DNA of 64,000 nt, taken from IMG/VR virus record IMGVR_UViG_3300043395_001987, positions 1 to 64,000 of that record. One strand, given 5' to 3'. The notes beneath the pieces were generated by a model that saw only the letters and a list, made by a program, of their open reading frames with translations, searched no databases and was not told the DNA's origin. Shown piece by piece: positions 17,152-30,264 of the stretch. This DNA comes from a virus. Numbering within the stretch: position 1 is the stretch's first letter; the number at the start of each line of letters is the position of its first letter. Both the position numbers and the translations under genes were made by a program.

Positions 17152-17341
17152 TGAGAGATCCATAATCATAACTGGAGGTAACTGTACTAGTAGCACCAGT
17201 GATGGTCCCATAATCAACCTGCATAACGCCTGTAAAAGCATTATAGGTGATATTCCAGGAAGTTCCATCCCACGTCCAAGCCGTTAAGCCATTGGTGAAT
17301 GTATCATTAACAGCTGGGCTATCTGGAAAATTAATGGCCAT
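17147..17341 (-). CDS. Small MAINFP-module virion protein
   Basis: A 64-residue protein that is little more than the N-terminal MAINFPxSP...TWxWDGTSW module plus a short Thr/Ser tail. The same module starts three longer fibre proteins here (21944-22516, 23386-25044, 31848-32261). Its free-standing form suggests either a decoy or adapter that caps an attachment site, or the remains of a longer fibre. A perfect TATAAATA box lies 18 bases upstream of the ATG. Confidence 0.6.
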   Translation of the reverse strand: MAINFPDSPAVNDTFTNGLTAWTWDGTSWNITYNAFTGVMQVDYGTITGATSTVTSSYDYGSLT

Positions 17342-17359
17342 GATAAATTCCTTTTTTAA

Positions 17360-17367
17360 TATTTATA
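17360..17367 (-). promoter_or_regulatory. T4-type late promoter box
   Basis: The minus strand reads TATAAATA exactly, 18 bases before the ATG of the small MAINFP protein. The gap between that gene and the LamG gene upstream is only 35 bases, so the match sits where a promoter would be expected. Confidence 0.65.
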
Positions 17368-17376
17368 TTTCAATTT

Positions 17377-19488
17377 TTATTGATCCGGCAATGGAAATTT
17401 AGGAACTCCAAAATTTGAAGTATATTTAGCATATAAACATATAGAAAATTGATCTATAAATCCATTCATGTAAGTAGAACTTGCATCATAACCAATGAAA
17501 GGTCCGTGTGTTATAGATGTATAATCATTTGTATCTGTATAACTAGAACCCCTTTGAATACCGTCTACAAATAATCTAGTAGTTCCTGATGATCTACAAA
17601 CAGCAAAATGATACCATTGACCTAGATTAGGATTAAATCCAGAGTCAATTCTGGTTGCACCATTTGAATAAAACTGAAATGTTGGAGTACTAGTTAAACC
17701 TACAAATAAAGTACCTGTTGAAAAGAATCTAGTACTTGCGGTTTTTGCAGAGAGATTAATCCAAAATTCAATTGTAAAATCACCTTTTCCAAATGCAAAA
17801 ACTGGATTTGCTATATTGTTTGTATGTGTTAAATTCAAATAACCATTTGTACCATTGAAAAATATAGTATTTGAACTAAATTTTTTATTAGTAGAAGAAA
17901 CTATAGCTCCTCCTAGAGTCCTTATGTTTGTTCTACTATTTGCATCATATATTTTTAAATTTGATCCATTTAATAAAAATATAGTATTATTATCACTAGT
18001 TGATGGTTTAGTAGGAAGTGTAAATGAAGGATTTGTATAACGAGCAATACCTTTTGATATTCTTAGATCTGAAATATATCCCTGAAATTTATTTGTTCCA
18101 TCAGTTGCATTATGACCTACTGCTGGTGTGGCAAGGCCTGGTGCTGTAGAATAATCTACTAATGAGGTTGTAGATGCTGAATTGCTTAAAATTCCATTAA
18201 TATATAATCTAATTACCCCATTTTTTCTTGTTACAGCAACATGTACCCACTGCTTTGGAGGAACTAATATTGATCCAGTATTGTGAAAAGTAGTTCCATC
18301 ATAAAATTCAAGAATATAGTTAGCTTTTAATCTAAAATAAAAATTTGATCCAAAAGTAAAAATTACTTGTTGTGTATTAGTTCTCGTAAATACCCAGGCC
18401 TCAACAGTAAAATCTCCTGTGCCCCAATAAACATCAAGGGTAGGCATTTGCAAATTATCACTAGTACCATCAAAATATATACTTCCACCTATATCAGTAT
18501 TAGAATATTGAGAAATTGATTTAGCAAAAGGAGAAAACGAAAAATTTTCTGGTCTATTACCACCATCAGAGAGTGTGGTGTTGCTTGTTCCTTTATCAAG
18601 ATTATTAATACCTGACATTACTAAAAATATAGTATTAGAATCTGCAGTTAAATTTGTTGTTGGAACTGAAAATGTATTACCTGAATATGCAGACGATCCC
18701 TTTATAATTCTAAGATTATTCATAAAACCTTTATAATTATAGTTAGAATATGAATGATATCCAATTAAATTCATCATGTTAAAATTTGTATTATTGAATG
18801 CAGATGCAACTTCTACACCATCTTTATACAATCTTAATGTATTTGATATTCTAGTAACGGCAACATGATACCATTTTGAAATAGTAATTGGAGTAGGATC
18901 AAAAATATAAGTACCTTGAGAACCCTGAACCCTATAACCAACAGCTAACCTATCTGCCCCATCAATAAACACCAAAAAAGCACGATCATTGACCCCTCCT
19001 GCAGGATCTGAGGAAACTATAGGATTTCCAAGAACACTTCCGCTCGCTGATCCTGTATTCTGAGGATATATCCAAACCTCAAATGAAAAATCTCCGGATC
19101 CAAGTGCAATATGATTAAAGGTAAAATAATTACCTCCTAGAAAAGCTCCATTAAAATAAGTTGACCAACCAAATGGGCTATAAGGACTAAATGCTCCTTG
19201 TGCTGCTAAACTAGCTCCTGTCTGAGTTATGGTAACATTTCTTGATGAGCTATCGTAAAAGGCATAATTATTAGATTTATTATCACCAATAGATTTTAAA
19301 AATAGTATATTAGAATTAGATGGTACAACATTATTCAAATTATAATGAACACTGTAATCAGATGGCCATGTGTTACCAATTCTCTGGCTTCTTTCAACAT
19401 CTTTAAGGTTCCACATTCCACTGGCTGAATATTCACCAATGCTTGTGTTTACACCAAGATATCCACCATTTGGTCTAGTTCTTGCCAT
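17377..19488 (-). CDS. Triple LamG-like adhesin A
   Basis: A 703-residue protein. After an N-terminal segment (ARTRPNGGYLGV; SGMWNLKDV) come three concanavalin/LamG-like jelly rolls. Each is marked by a GDFxxExW strand and a QWYHxAVxR...LRLYxDG strand pair (about residues 130-260, 345-480 and 565-690). LamG domains bind carbohydrate or protein, so this is a strong receptor-binding candidate. It is adjacent and paralogous to the 696-residue protein at 19490-21580, indicating tandem duplication followed by divergence. There is no signal peptide and no transmembrane segment. Confidence 0.75.
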   Translation of the reverse strand: MARTRPNGGYLGVNTSIGEYSASGMWNLKDVERSQRIGNTWPSDYSVHYNLNNVVPSNSNILFLKSIGDNKSNNYAFYDSSSRNVTITQTGASLAAQGAFSPYSPFGWSTYFNGAFLGGNYFTFNHIALGSGDFSFEVWIYPQNTGSASGSVLGNPIVSSDPAGGVNDRAFLVFIDGADRLAVGYRVQGSQGTYIFDPTPITISKWYHVAVTRISNTLRLYKDGVEVASAFNNTNFNMMNLIGYHSYSNYNYKGFMNNLRIIKGSSAYSGNTFSVPTTNLTADSNTIFLVMSGINNLDKGTSNTTLSDGGNRPENFSFSPFAKSISQYSNTDIGGSIYFDGTSDNLQMPTLDVYWGTGDFTVEAWVFTRTNTQQVIFTFGSNFYFRLKANYILEFYDGTTFHNTGSILVPPKQWVHVAVTRKNGVIRLYINGILSNSASTTSLVDYSTAPGLATPAVGHNATDGTNKFQGYISDLRISKGIARYTNPSFTLPTKPSTSDNNTIFLLNGSNLKIYDANSRTNIRTLGGAIVSSTNKKFSSNTIFFNGTNGYLNLTHTNNIANPVFAFGKGDFTIEFWINLSAKTASTRFFSTGTLFVGLTSTPTFQFYSNGATRIDSGFNPNLGQWYHFAVCRSSGTTRLFVDGIQRGSSYTDTNDYTSITHGPFIGYDASSTYMNGFIDQFSICLYAKYTSNFGVPKFPLPDQ

Positions 19489-19489
19489 T

Positions 19490-21580
19490 TTATCTCACAT
19501 TGAATGCGTTTGCGGGTACAGGGAAAGTAGCTGTATATCTAGCTGCTCTTGTTACTCTAACATCATCTAAATAACCGGTAAATTTTTGTGTTGTATCCAA
19601 CAGGGCACCAACTGAGAATCCACCTTGTCCGTAGTTAGTTGTATCTGCTGCTGAACTTACAAGAGCTCCATTTTTAAAACCATATACCGTCGAGCCTGAT
19701 CTACTTACTGCCACGTGTGTCCATGTGTTAGAAGGAATTGTATCAGTAAAAGTAACGTTAGTACCAATACCAGAAAGTCCAATTGAAAAAGTAGTGCTAT
19801 TAAATTGTAAGAAAAATCCACCTGTACCTAAATTAAATAAACAAACTTGAGTTACAGACTGAGTAAAAGTTGGATATACCCACATTTCAACAGTAAAATC
19901 ACCAGTACCGAAATTTAACATTGGATTACTTATACCAGTTATTTGTCTTGAAGTACCATCAAAATAATAGCTGCCTTTACCAAATTTCTTTTGAGACTGA
20001 GAAATAGAAGCTGATCCCAATGTCTTTAAATTATTTTTACCTGTTTTATCAACAACACCGCCATTAGTTCCTTTTATATGCAAAACAGCATCACTATCTG
20101 TAGTTAGAGGTGATGAAGGAGGTGTAAAATCTGTTGTATATAATGCTCGACCTTTGATATATCTTATATCATACATATGACCTGTTACATAAGTAGTTCC
20201 CGCGGGATCCTTACCTGAAGTATATCTTAAATTATTTGTATAATTAAATGTATCAGAATAAGTACTTCCTACCTGAGTACCATTTACAAAAAGTTTAGTT
20301 GCGTTTGATATTTTACAAGCTGCAACATGATACCACTGCTGATAAAGTGCAGCATAAAGGCCACCAGGTGAAGTAATTCTATCAGCTGCAATCCCAGTAT
20401 CAGCAGCATAAGCAAAATTAGAACCATTATGGTAAACAATAATTCTATTGCCACTGCCTGTAGGATCAGTTAAATCAAACCAATCTTGCCTATTACCAGT
20501 ACCAGCTAAAGTTGGATATGTCCAAAATTCGATTGTGAAATCATCATTTGCAGTAAACAAAAGTGCAGAAGATCCAATATTACTTTGCAAATAATCTGTA
20601 CTTCCATTAAAATATATACTTCCACCATATGAAGTGTTACTATAAGTATCTGATGGATAAAAAGGTGAGAATGGCTGTACTGATAATGTGGAACCAGAGC
20701 TAGGTGTTACTGTATATTGATTTGATGAACTATCTTTAAATCTATTATCTTTACATGTTAAAAATAATGTATTACTTACAGATGAAAGTGGTCTAGTTGG
20801 TGGAGTAAAATTACTTGTGTATAAAGCAGTACCCACTACAAATCTAATATTAGAAGCCCATCCAGTATAATACAAATTAGGTGTCTGATTAGCTCCTATT
20901 CTAGGAGTAGAAAATGCAGTATATGTAGTATTATCCGTAGCTGTGGTGGCTTCAGCTACACCATTAATATAAAGAGTTGCTGTGCTTGAACCACTTGAAG
21001 ATTTTACCAATGCAAAATGATACCATTGATAAGGAGTCAACGTAGTATTACCACCAACTATTGTAGCACTATTGTTTATTCTTCCTTGTATTTTACTACT
21101 AACTATTCTCAATTCTATTGTTTGAGTTGCATTATAAAGCTTTACTAGAGGTATTTCAGCCGCTGAAACAGTCGTAGGAAAAAACCAACCTTCTAGTGTA
21201 TAGGAATTATTACCAACAGCTGTCATGTTGGTAGGAAGTGTTAAGTAGTCTGATGATCCACCAAAATAATTTGACCAACCAGTAGGGCTGAAAGGACTAA
21301 AAGATCCTTGCAGTGGTGAACCATTAACATTTATACTATATAAATTTGAGTATGTTGAATCATTTACATAGATTGTATTATTAACAAATTCACCTTCTTC
21401 ACCATTTAATAATAAAACAGTGTTGTTAAAGGAAGTATCTCTGAGTGTTGTATCTACAGGCCATGTTTGACCTGACATACCTGTTATAACACTATTTAAA
21501 GACCAAACCCCGTTAATTGAGTTGGTATTCAAAGTGTTAATACTACCCGACAATCCACCGTCGAGTTTGGTTCTAGGCAT
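19490..21580 (-). CDS. Triple LamG-like adhesin B
   Basis: A 696-residue paralogue of the next gene (17377-19488). The N-terminus MPRTKLDGGLSG...NGVWSLNSV aligns with that of adhesin A, and three LamG-like domains follow (NSYTLEGWFFP, DDFTIEFWTYP, GDFTVEMWVYP, each with a WYHxA strand). I chose ATG 21580, which overlaps the preceding stop as TAATG, over an upstream TTG at 21598. The N-terminus then matches the paralogue, and GGGAG lies upstream. The protein probably forms part of a tail-attached adhesin. Coupled translation with the 118-residue upstream protein is likely. Confidence 0.75.
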   Translation of the reverse strand: MPRTKLDGGLSGSINTLNTNSINGVWSLNSVITGMSGQTWPVDTTLRDTSFNNTVLLLNGEEGEFVNNTIYVNDSTYSNLYSINVNGSPLQGSFSPFSPTGWSNYFGGSSDYLTLPTNMTAVGNNSYTLEGWFFPTTVSAAEIPLVKLYNATQTIELRIVSSKIQGRINNSATIVGGNTTLTPYQWYHFALVKSSSGSSTATLYINGVAEATTATDNTTYTAFSTPRIGANQTPNLYYTGWASNIRFVVGTALYTSNFTPPTRPLSSVSNTLFLTCKDNRFKDSSSNQYTVTPSSGSTLSVQPFSPFYPSDTYSNTSYGGSIYFNGSTDYLQSNIGSSALLFTANDDFTIEFWTYPTLAGTGNRQDWFDLTDPTGSGNRIIVYHNGSNFAYAADTGIAADRITSPGGLYAALYQQWYHVAACKISNATKLFVNGTQVGSTYSDTFNYTNNLRYTSGKDPAGTTYVTGHMYDIRYIKGRALYTTDFTPPSSPLTTDSDAVLHIKGTNGGVVDKTGKNNLKTLGSASISQSQKKFGKGSYYFDGTSRQITGISNPMLNFGTGDFTVEMWVYPTFTQSVTQVCLFNLGTGGFFLQFNSTTFSIGLSGIGTNVTFTDTIPSNTWTHVAVSRSGSTVYGFKNGALVSSAADTTNYGQGGFSVGALLDTTQKFTGYLDDVRVTRAARYTATFPVPANAFNVR

Positions 21581-21936
21581 TAGCTTATTTGCTCCCAACT
21601 ACAAATAGCCTGCAATGCAGCATTAGCTGATGCAGTGAGTTGGATTGAAGAATTTTCAAGTATATAAAAAGTAGTATCTTTACCAACAACAGTAAGTGCA
21701 GAGTTTGCAGGTACAACAACGTTTTTAACAACAGATGTGTTAGAACCATTAACATTCAATTCAACAGTTACTGAATAAGGGTTTGCATTTATATTAGCAA
21801 CGTTGATAGAATTGATTTTATAAATTGTATTAGTACCTGTAGCATTCTGAACTATATTTGCAGTCGTCGTAGAGACGTTCATATATGCTGTGTTACCAAA
21901 AATACTAGTGATGTTTACTATATTTGGGTTTGCCAT
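21580..21936 (-). CDS. Small beta-structured virion protein
   Basis: A 118-residue protein rich in Asn, Thr, Val and Ala. It has an alternating strand pattern and the closing phrase LTASANAALQAICSWEQIS, which recalls small conserved proteins in phage fibre loci. No function can be assigned. It could be an adapter or head-binding protein for the LamG adhesins, since its stop overlaps the start of adhesin B. There is no signal peptide or motif. Confidence 0.55.
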   Translation of the reverse strand: MANPNIVNITSIFGNTAYMNVSTTTANIVQNATGTNTIYKINSINVANINANPYSVTVELNVNGSNTSVVKNVVVPANSALTVVGKDTTFYILENSSIQLTASANAALQAICSWEQIS

Positions 21937-21943
21937 TTATATA

Positions 21944-22516
21944 TTATCCTCCAAAAATTATATTCATGGCAATAGATTTGCCTAGTGAAATTCCACCCGA
22001 TGAACCTGTAAATCCAATTGATCCTGTGAACCCGGCGGGATCACCTTTGGATCCGGTATAACCAACAGGAGATCCTTGTGATCCAGTATAACCGCGAGGA
22101 CCTGGTTGTGTTGCAATGTCTACCCACTGTTCTGATGTACTATCATTATAATAAATTTTTAATGTTGCTGTATTACTATTAAACCAAAGATATCCTTGAG
22201 CTGCTGCACCCGGTACAGTATCAGAAACCGTAACTGAAGCACCTCCTCCACCACCAGTTCCACCAACACCCGCTGATCCTGTATAACCCCTTAAACCCTG
22301 ATCACCTTGCGAACCAGTATAACCAGGAGTAGTGCTGACTGGGCCTATTTCTCCCTGTGAGCCAGTATAACCCAAATCACCCTTTGATCCGGAGTAACCA
22401 ATAGTTGTAGATGAAGCACGCCAATATCCGCCGCCAGAACTAGACCAAATCCAAGTTCTGTCTCCTACTGAATACGATTGCCCTTCAACAGGACTATTAG
22501 GAAAATTTATAGCCAT
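21944..22516 (-). CDS. Short collagen-like fibre with MAINFP module
   Basis: A 190-residue protein. It starts with the MAINFPNSP...TWIW attachment module (1-35). Two collagen-like Gly-x-y blocks follow (about 42-90 and 140-180), with a small globular insert between them (SVTVSDTVPGAAAQGYLWFNS...STSEQWVDIATQ). This insert also appears in the proteins at 23386-25044, 25048-30012 and 32306-36679. It ends without a large head domain, so it may be a short whisker or a partner of the glycine-rich protein encoded just upstream. An AATAAATA late-type box lies about 20 bases upstream. Confidence 0.65.
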   Translation of the reverse strand: MAINFPNSPVEGQSYSVGDRTWIWSSSGGGYWRASSTTIGYSGSKGDLGYTGSQGEIGPVSTTPGYTGSQGDQGLRGYTGSAGVGGTGGGGGASVTVSDTVPGAAAQGYLWFNSNTATLKIYYNDSTSEQWVDIATQPGPRGYTGSQGSPVGYTGSKGDPAGFTGSIGFTGSSGGISLGKSIAMNIIFGG

Positions 22517-22536
22517 TAATTATTTCTCTTTATACG

Positions 22537-22544
22537 TATTTATT
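22537..22544 (-). promoter_or_regulatory. Late-type promoter box (AATAAATA)
   Basis: The minus strand reads AATAAATA, one base off the T4 late consensus, 20 bases upstream of the ATG at 22516. It touches the stop of the upstream glycine-rich gene. AT-richness makes single matches weak; the position supports it. Confidence 0.45.
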
Positions 22545-23386
22545 CAATATGCTTGGGTATTAGTATTAGGAAATGTTCTAGTATTATTAAGTCCCCATAT
22601 TATTCTTACAACACCATTTGCACCATATCCCGGTACTTGTACATACCATCCACCTCTACCACCTCCTCCTCCATATAACCCACCTGGTCCACCTACACCA
22701 TTGTTTCTAGTTACACCATCTGCACCAGATGAACCTGATTTTCCACCTTCACCACCGGAACCAGGACCTTGGTTACCGCCTCTCCCACCCGCACCAGCAT
22801 TACCTTGACCATATATTCCTACACCACCACCACCGCCGCCATCTTCAAACCAACCATTACCATTATGCAACATTGCAGCACCACCGCCACCAGAACCACC
22901 AGAACCGGGATTGCCATTTGCGGTTAGACCATTACCACCATCACCCCCATTGCCATTATACCCACCAGCACCTCCTGCTCCTGAAATGCCGGTTCCTCCA
23001 CTTCCGCCTCCTGTTCCAGCCCATCCACCACCACTTGCAGGATTATAATTACCAGAAATACCTCCGCTGCCTCTTACAGTGGATGTACTAAAAAAGAAAC
23101 TGTTAGTTGCATTAGCTGAAGGAGTCTGTCCTCCTAAACCCACGGATAAATTATAGGTATTACCTGGTACTACGGAAATATTGTTTCTCCATCCTAAACC
23201 ACCACCACCTCCGCTTCTAGAAGCAGCACCTGTACCACATCCTCCTCCGCCTATACAAAGAACTGTTACATTATAAACACCCGGTGGACATGTCCATATA
23301 TAATCACCTGGTGTTGTATACAAAGATTCACCTGGCTCACTATTATACTTTGCATTAGTGCCTATTACTGAATTAACAATAGACAT
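22544..23386 (-). CDS. Glycine-rich tail adhesin
   Basis: A 280-residue protein. An N-terminal segment of about 25 residues leads to YTTPGDYIWTCPPGVYNVTVLCIGGGG, the entry to a glycine-rich domain found in many phage tail proteins. Long Gly runs follow, broken by Ser, Asn and aromatic residues, and it ends GANGVVRIIWG, a typical closing strand. Such domains form polyglycine sandwiches at fibre tips, as in S16 gp38, where surface loops decide receptor specificity. It is related to the partial gene at the left edge. It abuts the fibre gene at 23386-25044 by sharing one base (stop/start overlap). Confidence 0.75.
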   Translation of the reverse strand: MSIVNSVIGTNAKYNSEPGESLYTTPGDYIWTCPPGVYNVTVLCIGGGGCGTGAASRSGGGGGLGWRNNISVVPGNTYNLSVGLGGQTPSANATNSFFFSTSTVRGSGGISGNYNPASGGGWAGTGGGSGGTGISGAGGAGGYNGNGGDGGNGLTANGNPGSGGSGGGGAAMLHNGNGWFEDGGGGGGVGIYGQGNAGAGGRGGNQGPGSGGEGGKSGSSGADGVTRNNGVGGPGGLYGGGGGRGGWYVQVPGYGANGVVRIIWGLNNTRTFPNTNTQAY

Positions 23387-25044
23387 TAGAATAGATTTCC
23401 ACTTATTGTAAATGTATTAGAATATTGAACACATATAATAGTAGCTAAACCTCTTTGTAATAATGTTCTATTACCTGTATTTGCAGTACCTGCCCAATAC
23501 ATTGTTGTACCAGTATTAGCAATAATAGTAATATTTGCACTAGTATTATTGAATATTGTACAGTTAAATCCTGTAAGAACAACATCACTATTAATTGTAA
23601 CATTACTAGTGGTGGATAATAAAGAACCATTATCACCATTTGCAATAACATATGAAGTAGATTTTTCATATACAGGAAGATCAGTTGTTCCTCGTGAACC
23701 AGTGTATCCTACAGGTCCTAAAAATCCATGTGATGATATTTCTACCCATTGTGAACTATCACCATCACTAGTATAAACTAATTCAATACCATAATCAGAA
23801 TTAAACCATCTATCACCATCTAATGGACTTGGAGGTGCAGTATTAGCAATTGTATATGCTCCTCCTGATCCATTCAATCCTCTTGAACCCGTATAACCTA
23901 TAGAACCGGTAAAGCCAGTACCACCAGAACCCGTGAATCCAACAGAACCAGTGTAACCAGCTCCTGTAGATCCAGTAAAACCAACTGAACCAGTATATCC
24001 TATAGAACCTGTAAAACCAACTGAACCTGTATAACCGACCGAGCCTGTAAACCCAATCGAGCCAGTAAAACCAACTGAACCCGTATATCCTATAGAACCC
24101 TGTGAACCAGCATACCCAGTAACAGTTGAAGAATAAACAACACCAGCATTATACAAACCTGCAGCTTTGGCATGAGCTAATATTCTAGCATCTGAAAGTT
24201 TAGACCCACTATAATAAACCGTATGTGATCTAATGTTGGGAGATTGACCATCTGTAGTTGGATTATAACCAATACCAAATGTAGTTGATGTACCGCCTGT
24301 TGGTTCATTTACATATGAAGCAGTTGCGACCTTTATTCCATTTAAATACACTGTTAAGGTTTTCGCTGTACTATCTTTTACAACTACAAAATGATTGGGA
24401 ACACCGTTTACAACCCATGCATCTAATGAAGTTAATTGATCTGTACCATTACCATATTCCCAGAATATAGCAATTTGACCAGTATTTTGAATTCTAATAA
24501 TAAACTGATAATTTACTGGTGCAGTTTCTCCAGTCGCACCAATATTGGCTACATAGATTGGATTAGTTCCATTTAAATTAGGTATTAAAACAGTTTCCCA
24601 AGTCCAGTCACCAGTTATAGGAGCTGAAAGCCCCATCAACGATGATGAGGCAGCTCCTGCAGTAGTACTTGAAAATAATATACCATTAGCACTTGTATTG
24701 GAAGGATAAACAGGACCAAATGCTTGAGTATATGTACCACTTAATGTCAAATTGCCAGCAGGTGCATACGAACCATAGTTAATTACACTACCAGCTACTT
24801 CGTTAAATTTATACCAGAGATAAGGTGTATCTATAGAAATTTCTTGATCTAGAGAATTTACACCTACAATATATCCTGGTATACCCTGTGAACCTGTATA
24901 ACCTATATCACCTTTTGATCCAGTGAAACCAATTGCAAGTGTGTTGGCTTGCCATAATCCATAGTTATTTGCCCAGTACCAAGTCTGGTTTCCATATGTG
25001 TATATTTGATTATTAGATGGATTGCTAGGAAAATTAATTGCCAT
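23386..25044 (-). CDS. Modular fibre: MAINFP module, LamG, collagen stalk, WAG tail
   Basis: A 552-residue mosaic. The MAINFPSNP...TWYW module (1-35) is followed by a short GYTGSQG collagen patch. A LamG-like domain comes next (about 60-300), including WTWETVLIPN and KTLTVYLNGIKVA. A collagen-like stalk of GYTGSVGFTGS repeats follows (about 310-395), then a small SQWVEIS insert. A C-terminal module (about 460-552) with MYWAGTA and GNRTL is shared with the protein at 378-1085. This one gene documents how the cluster recombines modules. It is probably a trimeric receptor-binding fibre. Confidence 0.72.
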   Translation of the reverse strand: MAINFPSNPSNNQIYTYGNQTWYWANNYGLWQANTLAIGFTGSKGDIGYTGSQGIPGYIVGVNSLDQEISIDTPYLWYKFNEVAGSVINYGSYAPAGNLTLSGTYTQAFGPVYPSNTSANGILFSSTTAGAASSSLMGLSAPITGDWTWETVLIPNLNGTNPIYVANIGATGETAPVNYQFIIRIQNTGQIAIFWEYGNGTDQLTSLDAWVVNGVPNHFVVVKDSTAKTLTVYLNGIKVATASYVNEPTGGTSTTFGIGYNPTTDGQSPNIRSHTVYYSGSKLSDARILAHAKAAGLYNAGVVYSSTVTGYAGSQGSIGYTGSVGFTGSIGFTGSVGYTGSVGFTGSIGYTGSVGFTGSTGAGYTGSVGFTGSGGTGFTGSIGYTGSRGLNGSGGAYTIANTAPPSPLDGDRWFNSDYGIELVYTSDGDSSQWVEISSHGFLGPVGYTGSRGTTDLPVYEKSTSYVIANGDNGSLLSTTSNVTINSDVVLTGFNCTIFNNTSANITIIANTGTTMYWAGTANTGNRTLLQRGLATIICVQYSNTFTISGNLF

Positions 25045-25047
25045 TTA

Positions 25048-30012
<4,965 letters not shown>

Positions 30013-30042
30013 ATGGCCCTCTTACAAACAGTATATACTGTG

Positions 30043-30246
30043 TTAATTATCTAAAGATTCGTTTTTCTTTGTTTTGGAATTTGCTTTATCTAAAGCTTTT
30101 TGTAATTCCTCAACTTTACTATTTAGGTTTGTATTTTGCTTCTCATAAAAAGCAATCTGAGCTGATTGCAAGATATTACTCTTGGTCAGCTCAGTTACCA
30201 TATTCGTTAATTTTTCCACGTAGATATTATATAACTCAGGACCCAT
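30043..30246 (-). CDS. Small coiled-coil protein
   Basis: A 67-residue, highly charged helical protein. Heptad-like hydrophobics run from about residue 10 to 55 (YVEKLTNMVTELTKSN; LNSKVEELQKALDKA), with a Lys-rich tail. It sits between two long fibre genes that share the QIKR-type N-terminus. It may be a fibre chaperone, an oligomerisation aid or a structural adapter; no homologous family is recognised. The ATG at 30246 has plausible spacing after a short gap. It is comparable in style to the 77-residue coiled coil at 41694-41927. Confidence 0.55.
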   Translation of the reverse strand: MGPELYNIYVEKLTNMVTELTKSNILQSAQIAFYEKQNTNLNSKVEELQKALDKANSKTKKNESLDN

Positions 30247-30264
30247 AATATAGAACTTTCACTA

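Noticed and set aside
22729-23091. His/Leu-rich open frame on the plus strand
   Set aside because: It is the reverse complement of the glycine-rich gene (Gly codons read as Pro/His/Thr-type codons) and has no ribosome binding site or family resemblance.
23100-23380. Poly-Gly coding regions as CRISPR or structured repeats
   Set aside because: The repeats have no constant spacer length and read as continuous glycine-rich protein in one frame.
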